64,000 bases of DNA. Source: Atopobium minutum (lineage in GTDB: Bacteria; Actinomycetota; Coriobacteriia; Coriobacteriales; Atopobiaceae). Of the stretch, positions 1-7,196 are shown one piece after another (position 1 is the first letter of the stretch; every line of letters begins with the position of its first letter). The stretch is taken from contig FNSH01000001.1 of assembly GCA_900105895.1 (NCBI GenBank), forward strand, positions 930,001 through 994,000, read 5' to 3'. Below the pieces are notes generated by a model. The model saw only the letters and a program-made list of their open reading frames with translations. It was not told the DNA's origin and made no database searches. Both the position numbers and the translations under genes were made by a program.

Positions 1-6
1 TAAAAA

Positions 7-141
7 ATGAAGCGTACTTATCAACCAAACAAGCGCCGTCGTGCTAAGACTCACGGTTTCCGTGCTCGCATGGCTACAAAAGCAGGACGTGATGTTCTGT
101 CTCGCCGTCGTGCTAAGGGTCGTAAGCGTCTCACCGTTTAA
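7..141 (+). CDS. rpmH: 50S ribosomal protein L34
   Basis: A 44-residue, very Arg/Lys-rich protein starting MKRTYQPN and ending KGRKRLTV, the typical full length and sequence of bL34, a small protein of the large ribosomal subunit. The ATG lies six bases inside the window, so its ribosome binding site and promoter are out of view. It is followed after 8 bases by rnpA, the near-universal rpmH-rnpA arrangement next to the replication origin, so dnaA/oriC is probably just upstream of the window (inference). Confidence 0.97.
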   Translation: MKRTYQPNKRRRAKTHGFRARMATKAGRDVLSRRRAKGRKRLTV

Positions 142-149
142 GGCATCTT

Positions 150-464
150 ATGGAGACCATCAAATCCAAACAGGAATTTGAGCGGGTCTTCACTAATGGT
201 AAGCGTGCATCACATCCACTCGTACGCATTACGTTTGTTAAAGAAGATCAAAACGCTCCAACAAGAATTGCATTCGTAGCTGCTAAAAGACTAGGAAATG
301 CAGTTTTTCGCAATCGTTGTAAGCGTGTTCTCCGAGAGGCCGCCCGCAGGAGTGATATTCCTCGGGACGGTCTTTCTGTGATTTTCTTTGCAACCAACAA
401 AACAGCTAATGCGTCAGTACGTGAGCTTGATACAGCGCTGCAACACCTTTACAAAAGGTTTTGA
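150..464 (+). CDS. rnpA: Ribonuclease P protein component
   Basis: A 104-residue basic protein. It is the protein subunit of RNase P, which helps the catalytic RNA remove 5' leaders from pre-tRNAs in the cytoplasm. The family signature is visible as [20 protein letters not shown] at about residues 45-64, a basic RNA-binding helix. Length is normal for the family. The start follows rpmH by 8 bases and translation is probably coupled. yidD begins 22 bases after the stop, as in many bacteria. Confidence 0.95.
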   Translation: METIKSKQEFERVFTNGKRASHPLVRITFVKEDQNAPTRIAFVAAKRLGNAVFRNRCKRVLREAARRSDIPRDGLSVIFFATNKTANASVRELDTALQHLYKRF

Positions 465-486
465 GGGGCTTAGGGAGTGTAAAACA

Positions 487-708
487 ATGACGAGTAAAGC
501 GGCTCAAACTGCCATTTGTATCGTCAAGTTTTATCAAAAATGGATATCTCCAGCACTACCGGATTCATGTATCTACTCCCCCACCTGCTCTCAATATGCA
601 ATTGAAGCACTGTATAAACATGGCTTTATTAAAGGCTTATGGTTAGCTCTAAAGAGGATTGCACGCTGCCATCCATTTCATAAAGGTGGATATGATCCTG
701 TTCCTTAA
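487..708 (+). CDS. yidD: Membrane protein insertion efficiency factor YidD
   Basis: A 73-residue protein of the YidD family, a small membrane-associated helper of YidC-dependent insertion. The signatures are [10 protein letters not shown] near the N-terminus, [11 protein letters not shown] in the middle and [13 protein letters not shown] at the C-terminus. The frame is open further upstream (to 388), but the ATG at 487 gives the normal family length and leaves rnpA un-overlapped, so it is preferred. The position between rnpA and yidC is canonical. Confidence 0.93.
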   Translation: MTSKAAQTAICIVKFYQKWISPALPDSCIYSPTCSQYAIEALYKHGFIKGLWLALKRIARCHPFHKGGYDPVP

Positions 709-731
709 TAATCTACACGTGCGGAGGAAAC

Positions 732-1490
732 ATGTGGGATTGGTTTATTAACTTTTTATATCAAGTACTCGCCTTTTTAGCTGGGCTTGTCGGTGACTGG
801 GGTCTTGCAATTATTGTGTTGACCTTTGCCATTCGCCTTATTCTTACTCCCCTTACTTTGCGTTCCACGAAATCTTCTGCTCATATGCAGGCACTTCAGC
901 CAGAAATGAAAGAGATTCAAGAGCGTTGGGCAGACGATCCTCAGCGTATGAACGAAGAAATGCAAAGGTTTTATTCTGAAAATAAGTTTAATCCATTAGG
1001 TGGCTGCTTACCTATACTTTTACAGATGCCTATATTCTTTGCTCTCTTTTCAGTGCTTCGTAACAATCTTCCTGCAGAAGCCCACTTTTTTGGTATTTTA
1101 GACTCCCTGTCTCAGTCTGTATCCGGTGCACTTGCTTCTGGCGGTATTGCTGCGGCATGGGTTTTTATCATTCTTGATGTTGCTTTTGGTCTATTAACAT
1201 TTATCCCCATGTATTTAAACTCTTCAAACTCTTCTGAGGAGCAGCGTTCTCAAATGCTGGTTATGGGGTTTGTAATGGCAGCTATGATGATGTGGTTTGG
1301 TTGGTCAGTACCTGTCGGTGTTCTTCTGTATTACGATACATCTGCTGCTTGGGGTGTTATTCAACAGCTTTTTATTACCAACAAAGTTATGGAAAGTATC
1401 CGCCAAAAAGAAGCTGACCGTGCTGCTAATCAGGTAGTCGTTAATGTTGTCCGTAAAGAAAAGAAAGCTCGTCCACACAAGAAGAACTAG
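732..1490 (+). CDS. yidC: Membrane protein insertase YidC/Oxa1
   Basis: A 252-residue multi-span membrane protein of the Oxa1/YidC/Alb3 family, which inserts and folds membrane proteins with or without SecYEG. A first hydrophobic segment is followed by a second with FAIRLILTPLTL, then a charged cytoplasmic hairpin (residues about 50-85), then FNPLGGCLPILLQMPIFFAL, the most conserved family segment, and further spans near 140-165 and 180-210. It lacks the large periplasmic domain of Gram-negative YidC, as expected. The tail is basic (RKEKKARPHKKN), usual for ribosome-contacting Gram-positive forms. A GGAGG lies just before the ATG. Confidence 0.95.
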   Translation: MWDWFINFLYQVLAFLAGLVGDWGLAIIVLTFAIRLILTPLTLRSTKSSAHMQALQPEMKEIQERWADDPQRMNEEMQRFYSENKFNPLGGCLPILLQMPIFFALFSVLRNNLPAEAHFFGILDSLSQSVSGALASGGIAAAWVFIILDVAFGLLTFIPMYLNSSNSSEEQRSQMLVMGFVMAAMMMWFGWSVPVGVLLYYDTSAAWGVIQQLFITNKVMESIRQKEADRAANQVVVNVVRKEKKARPHKKN

Positions 1491-1540
1491 TTACTTCTTT
1501 ATTTCAGCATTATTTAAGGAAGTAATTAAAGGAGAAAATT

Positions 1541-2095
1541 ATGGCTGATGAACTCAGCGCGGATATAGTAGAAACAAGTTCAGAAGGTCTATTGGCTACT
1601 CATCAAGCTGGCGAGAAGTTCTCTGATGCCCAACTTGATGCCATTGCGGATCTTGCTATTAGCTGTGTCCGTGAGCTACTCTCTTTCTTTAATGAGAACC
1701 ACTGTGATATTGATGAGTATGAGGGTGATGAAGACGAACTCATTCTTGATGTAAATGGTGGAAACCTTGCTGTCCTTATCGGACGTCATGGAAGAGTGTT
1801 AGATGCATTTCAGATGCTTGTTTCTTCTTTAGTCAACAGAAAACTTGGTTTTCACTTCCCTGTTATTGTTGATATTGAAGGATATAAAAACCGTCGCAAA
1901 CAGAAAATTGAAACCATTGCTCTTTCTGCTGCATCACGAGCAAAAACAAACGGTCGCGTTCGCCTAAAGCCAATGAATGCATATGAACGACGTCTGGTAC
2001 ACCTTGCTTTACTTAACGATGATGGGATTATTACTCACTCTGAAGGTGAAGATCCAGAGCGATATGTTGTTATTACAGCTGTTCATTCTGAGTAA
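1541..2095 (+). CDS. khpB: KhpB/Jag RNA-binding protein (KH and R3H domains)
   Basis: A 184-residue protein with a KH-like segment (NLAVLIGRHGRVLDAFQ, about residues 75-90) and a C-terminal R3H domain (NAYERRLVHLAL and the following 25 residues). KhpB/Jag binds RNA, with KhpA in other species, and influences cell elongation and division. It sits right after yidC as in most Gram-positives. The separate Jag-N domain of longer homologues is not evident; instead there is a short acidic N-terminus. An AAAGGAG precedes the start. Confidence 0.9.
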   Translation: MADELSADIVETSSEGLLATHQAGEKFSDAQLDAIADLAISCVRELLSFFNENHCDIDEYEGDEDELILDVNGGNLAVLIGRHGRVLDAFQMLVSSLVNRKLGFHFPVIVDIEGYKNRRKQKIETIALSAASRAKTNGRVRLKPMNAYERRLVHLALLNDDGIITHSEGEDPERYVVITAVHSE

Positions 2096-2122
2096 TATTT
2101 CTCTTCTATACAAGATATTATT

Positions 2123-2155
2123 AAGGGGATTGGCTTTAAGCCGTCCCCTTTTTTA
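2123..2155 (+). terminator. Rho-independent terminator after khpB
   Basis: The hairpin pairs AAGGGGA with TCCCCTT and has an inner GGCT/AGCC stem, followed by a run of T. It ends the rpmH-khpB transcript. rsmG begins about 45 bases downstream and may have some read-through. Confidence 0.85.
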
Positions 2156-2197
2156 TGCCAAAAAATCATGATGCGAGTACTTTTGTCAGGAGAGAAT

Positions 2198-2926
2198 ATG
2201 TTTTTAAATGATCGAGCTGTCTATATGCAATTAAAGAAAGAGGCAGAATGTTTTGGCATTACTCTCTCCCCCACACAAGAAGATATGCTTCTAGAACATC
2301 TAGATCTCTTAATGGAAAAGAATAAGGTTCTTAATTTAACACGCATTACAGATACAGAAGGAGCAGTGCGCCTCCATCTAATTGATTCTCTGCTTGTGTA
2401 TAAAGCTGCTTCTCCTGAGAACTTTTCTATTTTTTTAGATATTGGAACAGGTGGAGGATTTCCTGGAATTACTCTAGCTATTATGTCAGATGCTCACGGC
2501 GTTCTTTTAGATTCTGTGACTAAGAAGGTGGTTGCAGTATCTGAATTTCTTTCTTCTCTTAATCTAAATAATAGGATAAGTACTTCTTCTGATAGAGCTG
2601 AATCCTATGCTTTAGACCACAGAAATGAGTTTGATTTAGTTTGTGCTCGTGCTGTTGCACCCTTAGCTTCCTTAGTTGAGTATGCTGCGCCTTTATTATC
2701 TTTTAATGGACGTTTTATAACCACAAAAGCGCAAATAAGTGAAGAAGAGTTTAGTGCTGGACTAAAAGCAGCTAAACTGTGTGGGCTTAGTTATGTTTCA
2801 CGTGAAACATTTGAGTTACCCCAGAATAGTGGTCATAGAGAGATTTTAATCTTTAAAAAGCAAAATAATGCATCTGTAAAGTTACCACGAATGGTAGGAA
2901 TGGCTAAAAATAAACCACTCGCCTAA
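2198..2926 (+). CDS. rsmG: 16S rRNA (guanine527-N7)-methyltransferase
   Basis: A 242-residue SAM-dependent methyltransferase (GidB/RsmG family) that modifies G527 of 16S rRNA in the 530 loop; loss gives low-level streptomycin resistance in other bacteria. The SAM-binding motif FLDIGTGGGFPGI is at about residues 80-92. The frame is open to an ATG at 2168, but the ATG at 2198 has AGGAGA at the right distance and fits the family length. A perfect parS lies within the coding sequence (2794-2809), a position also known in other bacteria. Base composition is AT-rich like parAB. Confidence 0.93.
   Translation: MFLNDRAVYMQLKKEAECFGITLSPTQEDMLLEHLDLLMEKNKVLNLTRITDTEGAVRLHLIDSLLVYKAASPENFSIFLDIGTGGGFPGITLAIMSDAHGVLLDSVTKKVVAVSEFLSSLNLNNRISTSSDRAESYALDHRNEFDLVCARAVAPLASLVEYAAPLLSFNGRFITTKAQISEEEFSAGLKAAKLCGLSYVSRETFELPQNSGHREILIFKKQNNASVKLPRMVGMAKNKPLA
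2794..2809 (+). other. parS centromere site (perfect consensus)
   Basis: The sequence TGTTTCACGTGAAACA is the full 16-bp palindromic consensus bound by chromosomal ParB. It is inside the rsmG reading frame, 262 bases upstream of parA. Known role: ParB loads here as a CTP-dependent clamp and spreads to segregate the origin region. Confidence 0.95.
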
Positions 2927-3003
2927 CTGTAAATGATTGTTAGGTTCTTGTTTGTGCAGACACGTTAAATATGAAAGAAACCGGTTCTTGTAATATAGAT
3001 CAA

Positions 3004-3019
3004 TGTTTCATGTGAAACA
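3004..3019 (+). other. parS site, one mismatch, in the parA leader
   Basis: TGTTTCATGTGAAACA differs from the consensus by one central base. The symmetry extends outward: TAGATCAA on the left is matched by TTGATCTA on the right, so the whole 32-bp element (2996-3027) is a palindrome apart from its centre. It could be both a ParB loading site and an autoregulatory operator for parAB (inference). Confidence 0.88.
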
Positions 3020-3070
3020 TTGATCTATCCCCTGCTATTCTTTTGAGTAAAGTATCAAAAAGGAGCTTAA

Positions 3071-3871
3071 ATGGACTATAGAGACGTTAGTAAGTACAAA
3101 GAAGATGAAATAGCAAAAGTTATTTCGATAATTAATCAAAAAGGCGGTGTTGGAAAGTCTACCACTGCTGTAAATCTCTCTTCTGCACTTGGAGAGCTAA
3201 AACGTAAAGTTTTAGTGATAGATCTTGATCCTCAAGGAAACACAACAAGTGGTTATGGGATTGATAAAGAAGAGCTAGAAACTGACATTTATGACGTGTT
3301 GTTAAATGGAGATGATGTAACAAAAAACATTATCCAGACAATAGAGCCTCATGTTTTTGTATTACCTACGACAATTCAATTAGCTGGTGCAGAAATTGAT
3401 TTAGTAAACGTTAAAAAGCGCGAGTATGTGCTAAAAGAAATAATCAATAGCATTAAGGAGGAGTTTGATTACGTGTTTATCGACTGTCCTCCCTCACTTG
3501 GTTTGTTGACAATTAATGCATTTGTTGCAGCGGATAGCCTTATAATTCCTATTCAATGCGAATACTACGCTCTCGAGGGGCTTTCTAAGCTTTTAGAGTC
3601 GATGGAAATGGTTCAAAGTAAGCTCAATCCTGATTTAGAGGTATTTGGTGTACTAATGACTATGTATGATAGTCGTACAACCCTATCAAATCAGGTAGTA
3701 GAAGAAGTTCGTGCATACTTTAAAAATAAGGTATTTAAAACAGTTATTCCACGAAGTGTAAAGATTGCAGAAGCACCAAGTCATGGCTTACCGATAAATA
3801 AGTATTCACGCCTCAACAAAGGTTGTTTAGCATATTCAAAACTTGCAAAGGAAGTGACAAGACGTGGCTAA
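3071..3871 (+). CDS. parA: Chromosome-partitioning ATPase ParA/Soj
   Basis: A 266-residue deviant Walker-type ATPase that drives origin segregation with ParB and often regulates DnaA. The deviant Walker A KGGVGKSTT is at about residues 24-32, Walker A' IDLDPQGN near residues 53-60, and the Walker B segment VFIDCPPSLG near 135-144. Length is that of chromosomal (not plasmid) ParA proteins, with only a short N-terminal extension and no DNA-binding winged helix. An AAGGAG precedes the ATG. parB starts inside the last codons of this gene. Confidence 0.95.
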   Translation: MDYRDVSKYKEDEIAKVISIINQKGGVGKSTTAVNLSSALGELKRKVLVIDLDPQGNTTSGYGIDKEELETDIYDVLLNGDDVTKNIIQTIEPHVFVLPTTIQLAGAEIDLVNVKKREYVLKEIINSIKEEFDYVFIDCPPSLGLLTINAFVAADSLIIPIQCEYYALEGLSKLLESMEMVQSKLNPDLEVFGVLMTMYDSRTTLSNQVVEEVRAYFKNKVFKTVIPRSVKIAEAPSHGLPINKYSRLNKGCLAYSKLAKEVTRRG

Positions 3872-4718
3872 ATCAGGACTTGGAAAAGGCCTAGGCTCCC
3901 TTATCAGTGAAGCGAATCATGAAGTTAGCGCAATAAAGGCAGATTCAAATCTCCCTTTAAGCTCTATTACTCCAAATCCAAACCAGCCTCGCAAAATATT
4001 TGAACCAGAAGCTCTAGCAGAACTAGCAAACTCTATTAAGCAGAATGGAATTTTACAGCCAATTCTTGTACGTAAAAAAGGCGTTAAGTATGAGATTGTT
4101 GCTGGAGAACGTAGATATCAAGCAGCAAAGCTTGCAAAACTTAAAGATGTTCCTGTAATCATTAGAGAAGTATCAGATGAAGAAATCTTACAGCTAGCAC
4201 TGATCGAAAATTTACAACGGTCTAATCTCAATCCCATTGAAGAGGCACGAGGATATAAGCAGCTTATTAAAAAAAATAAAATGACACAGGAAGAACTTGC
4301 AAAAGTACTTTCTAAATCAAGATCTGCAATCACAAATACTGTGCGCTTACTTGATCTTCCCGAAAGTGTTCAACAATATATGTTGGATGGAAGTTTGAGT
4401 GCTGGACATGCGCGTGCAATTCTTGCAGTGCCAACAGAAGAGGGTAGAGAAAAACTTGCACAAAAAGTTGTAGAAGAGCATTTATCGGTAAGACAGACAG
4501 AATCTCTTGCTCCGCTATTTTCTGGCGAGAAAGGGGAAACAAAACCCCGCCAAGCTACTCCACAATCATTCAAGCGTGCGGCGCGCCAATTACGACTTGC
4601 CCTTGATACGAATGTTCGTGTTAAACAGGTTCGTGGGAAGAACAAAATCGAGATTGAATTCAAAGATGAGGATGATCTTGCAAGAATCTTAGACTCCTTT
4701 AAGAGTGATGGAGCATGA
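3864..4718 (+). CDS. parB: Chromosome-partitioning protein ParB/Spo0J
   Basis: A 284-residue parS-binding CTPase. The N-terminal nuclease-like/CTPase domain carries ITPNPNQPR and the GERRYQAAKLA box near residues 75-90, followed by IENLQRSNLNPIEEA. A helix-turn-helix lies around TQEELAKVLSKSRSAITN, and the C-terminal third is the dimerisation part. The start codon is GTG and overlaps parA by 8 bases, so translation is coupled. The stop overlaps the next ORF by 4 bases (ATGA), making a three-gene unit. Confidence 0.95.
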   Translation: MAKSGLGKGLGSLISEANHEVSAIKADSNLPLSSITPNPNQPRKIFEPEALAELANSIKQNGILQPILVRKKGVKYEIVAGERRYQAAKLAKLKDVPVIIREVSDEEILQLALIENLQRSNLNPIEEARGYKQLIKKNKMTQEELAKVLSKSRSAITNTVRLLDLPESVQQYMLDGSLSAGHARAILAVPTEEGREKLAQKVVEEHLSVRQTESLAPLFSGEKGETKPRQATPQSFKRAARQLRLALDTNVRVKQVRGKNKIEIEFKDEDDLARILDSFKSDGA

Positions 4719-4966
4719 AACGTATTTACGGAGCAATAAAAGTGCTTGCTGGTTCCGCGGCGATTGCTTCTGCTACATATTTCCTTGTTTTAACTAAAGA
4801 AGATAGGGAAGAGGTACGTGCAGCGGTTCAAAAATCAATAAAAGACATTATTCGTACAAAAGAAAACGTTGAACGCGTGTTTAGTAAAAATGAGAACGAA
4901 CTTGATCAAACACTTGAAGCACTGCAGGATTCTGTAAGAAAACAGTGGAGCAATCTGGAAAAGTAG
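4715..4966 (+). CDS. Small membrane protein coupled to parB
   Basis: An 83-residue protein with no family I recognise. It has one hydrophobic segment (about residues 8-27, VLAGSAAIASATYFLVL) followed by a charged, helical, probably coiled-coil tail (EEVRAAVQKSIKDIIRTKENVERVF) predicted to face the cytoplasm. The ATG overlaps the parB stop in an ATGA, so it is co-translated with parAB. The layout would suit a membrane tether or modulator of the partition complex, but that is inference from position only. Confidence 0.75.
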   Translation: MKRIYGAIKVLAGSAAIASATYFLVLTKEDREEVRAAVQKSIKDIIRTKENVERVFSKNENELDQTLEALQDSVRKQWSNLEK

Positions 4967-4973
4967 TTGTAAG

Positions 4974-5013
4974 AGATATCCTAATTAGAACAAATGTTCT
5001 AATTAGGATATCT
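4974..5013. terminator. Bidirectional hairpin between the parB-linked gene and rlmN
   Basis: A perfect 18-bp inverted repeat (4974-4991 and 4996-5013) with a 4-base AAAT loop lies between two convergent genes, where a shared terminator is expected. It is AT-rich and has no strong T-run. Its centre AGAACAAATGTTCT also fits the Gram-positive LexA-box core (GAAC-N4-GTTC), probably by chance of the palindrome. Confidence 0.65.
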
Positions 5014-5030
5014 TGTATATATAGGTATGG

Positions 5031-6107
5031 TTACTTAAGAACCTGTTGTTTGAGTTGTCCACAGGCTGCCGCAATATCATTGCCTCGTGAATTACGAATA
5101 GTGCACTCAACTCCAGCTTGTGCAAGCCTTCGTACAAATGTCTGAGCCCGAGCGTCTGTAGAAGGCTTAAATGGAGATCCAGGGACCTCATTAAGCATAA
5201 TTAAGTTAATGTGGGCCATGGTGTCACTTGCAAAATCACAAAGCGCTGCTAATTCATCGTCTGTATCGTTAACCCCACCGATAAGAGCGTATTCATAAGA
5301 CGGTCTACGTCCGGTTTTATCGACATACTCCTGCATAGCATCCCAAAGGCGCAACAAAGAAAAGCGTTTAACACCAGGCATAAGTGTGTCGCGCGTTTTT
5401 TGCACAGCAGAGTGTAGGGAAACGGCCAGAGTAAATTGTTCCGGCTCATTTGCAAACTTGTGAATCATGGGAATAATGCCGCAGGTAGATACCGTGAGAT
5501 GACGAGCACTAATGCCAAGACCTTTTGGAGAGTTAAGCAAACGCAGCGCCTTCATAGTTTCATTATAGTTGGCAAATGGCTCGCCTTGACCCATGAACAC
5601 AACGCTTGTGGCGCGTGTCCCGAAGTCTTCTGCAACATGGATAACTTGGTCGTAGATTTCTGCTGCGGTAAGAGAACGACTAAGACCAGCCTTACCGGTT
5701 GCACAAAATGAACAAGCCATACCGCAGCCTGCTTGTGAAGACACACATACAGAAAGTTTGTTACGAGACGGCATACCAACACATTCAACGGAAGCCCCAT
5801 CTGCAAATTGCAGGAGATATTTACGGCTACCGTCTTTAGACAACTGGCGAGCAAGCTCATTTGTCTTACCAAGTACAAAGGTATTTGCAAGCTGCTCGCG
5901 CAAAGAAGCAGGTAGATTGCTCATATCGTCAAATGACGTGACATGTTTAACCCAGAGCCAGTCGGCTATTTGCTTAGCACGGAACGTGGGCTGTCCTAGA
6001 GCATGCAAGACACTCATAAGTTCATCAGAGGATAATGAGCGGATATCAGTATGGGTAGAAGTGGCAGTGGTTGAGGGAGTCAAAAAATCTGCGTCTTCTA
6101 TATTCAT
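5031..6107 (-). CDS. rlmN: Dual-specificity 23S rRNA/tRNA adenine C2-methyltransferase RlmN
   Basis: A 358-residue radical-SAM methyltransferase that makes m2A2503 in 23S rRNA and m2A37 in some tRNAs. The radical-SAM cysteines are C128, C132 and C135 (CGMACSFC). VVFMGQGEPFANY follows, and the C-terminal methyl-carrier cysteine is C349 in AAACGQL. Length and motif order are normal. The N-terminal 20 residues are Thr/Ser-rich and not part of the domain. It is monocistronic, facing the parAB block convergently. Confidence 0.95.
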   Translation of the reverse strand: MNIEDADFLTPSTTATSTHTDIRSLSSDELMSVLHALGQPTFRAKQIADWLWVKHVTSFDDMSNLPASLREQLANTFVLGKTNELARQLSKDGSRKYLLQFADGASVECVGMPSRNKLSVCVSSQAGCGMACSFCATGKAGLSRSLTAAEIYDQVIHVAEDFGTRATSVVFMGQGEPFANYNETMKALRLLNSPKGLGISARHLTVSTCGIIPMIHKFANEPEQFTLAVSLHSAVQKTRDTLMPGVKRFSLLRLWDAMQEYVDKTGRRPSYEYALIGGVNDTDDELAALCDFASDTMAHINLIMLNEVPGSPFKPSTDARAQTFVRRLAQAGVECTIRNSRGNDIAAACGQLKQQVLK

Positions 6108-6219
6108 ATTTAAACCTTATCTATGAGTTACGGATACAGCTCAGAGTGGAGTATCCTCATACAAAGAACTGTTATACAAAGTCTAGCGTACATTTACGTT
6201 CCTAATGAGGAGTTTCACA

Positions 6220-7188
6220 ATGACCAACATTGATGTCACAGTCTGCAAAGTCGCACTTCTTTCTGGCGGTTGGTCTGACGAGCGTGAAATTGCGCTAGCA
6301 AGCGGCCGTGCATGTGAGAAAGCTTTGCACCAGGCGGGCTTTACACAGGTAGATTTTATTGATGTTGCCGAGAAGGGCGTGTTGTCCAAGCTCGAGAAAG
6401 GCAACTATGACGTTGCCTTTATTGCAATGCATGGACCATATGGTGAGGATGGCTGTATTCAGGGCTTATGCGAAATTTTACGTTTGCCCTATACCTTCTC
6501 GGGAGTTTTAGCTTCGGCAATGGGAATGGAGAAGCAGGTCGCAAAGACAATTTTTCAAGCAGCAGATATTCCCACTCCTGATGGATGTGAAATCGCAGTA
6601 GATCAGGATGTTAATGAGGCAGTCGCGCAAAAACTCGTACAAACCTATGGCTTGCCCTTGTTTGTTAAGCCGGCGAGCAATGGTTCAAGCTACGGTGTTT
6701 CACGTGTAACATCTGCTGAGGCTCTGCCCGAAGCAATTAAGCTTGCCTGTGCCGACGGCGACACCGCTGTGGTTGAGAGCTGCATTACCGGAACTGAAAT
6801 TACCGTACCTGTTATTGGCAATGCTGACCCACAGGCGCTTCCTGTAATAGAGATCGTTACCGGTGCAGAGTTCTATGATCTCAAGGTTAAGTACGAGCCC
6901 TCTTCTTTGCACCACGTTATTCCTGCAAGACTTTCTGAGAAGGCCTATGCTCTTGCCCAACACTATGCTTGTGAAGCTCACAAAGCTTTGGGTTGTAGGG
7001 GAGCGTCGCGTAGCGATTTTATTGTTACCGCAGATGATGAACCTATTTTGCTTGAAACAAACGTAATTCCCGGCATGACTGAAACCTCACTGCTTCCTGA
7101 TTCTGCACGTCATGCCGGTATAGAGTTCCCCGAGCTTTGTCGCAAGTTTATTGAGTTCGCGCTTGAGCGTACCCAGGCGGACGCATAG
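6220..7188 (+). CDS. ddl: D-alanine--D-alanine ligase
   Basis: A 322-residue ATP-grasp enzyme that joins two D-alanines for peptidoglycan precursors in the cytoplasm. The N-terminal VALLSGGWSDEREIALASG, the central FVKPASNGSSYGVS, and C-terminal SRSDFIV with LLETNVIPGMTETS are the usual motifs. The frame is open to an ATG at 6205, but the ATG at 6220 has AGGAG seven bases upstream and is preferred. A parS-like site lies in the coding region (6696-6711). The next gene follows after 8 bases. Confidence 0.95.
   Translation: MTNIDVTVCKVALLSGGWSDEREIALASGRACEKALHQAGFTQVDFIDVAEKGVLSKLEKGNYDVAFIAMHGPYGEDGCIQGLCEILRLPYTFSGVLASAMGMEKQVAKTIFQAADIPTPDGCEIAVDQDVNEAVAQKLVQTYGLPLFVKPASNGSSYGVSRVTSAEALPEAIKLACADGDTAVVESCITGTEITVPVIGNADPQALPVIEIVTGAEFYDLKVKYEPSSLHHVIPARLSEKAYALAQHYACEAHKALGCRGASRSDFIVTADDEPILLETNVIPGMTETSLLPDSARHAGIEFPELCRKFIEFALERTQADA
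6696..6711 (+). other. parS-like site within ddl (one mismatch)
   Basis: TGTTTCACGTGTAACA matches the 16-bp parS consensus except for one base in the right half. It lies 3.7 kb from the first two sites, as secondary parS sites often do. Whether ParB binds is untested. Confidence 0.6.
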
Positions 7189-7196
7189 GCGGATAT

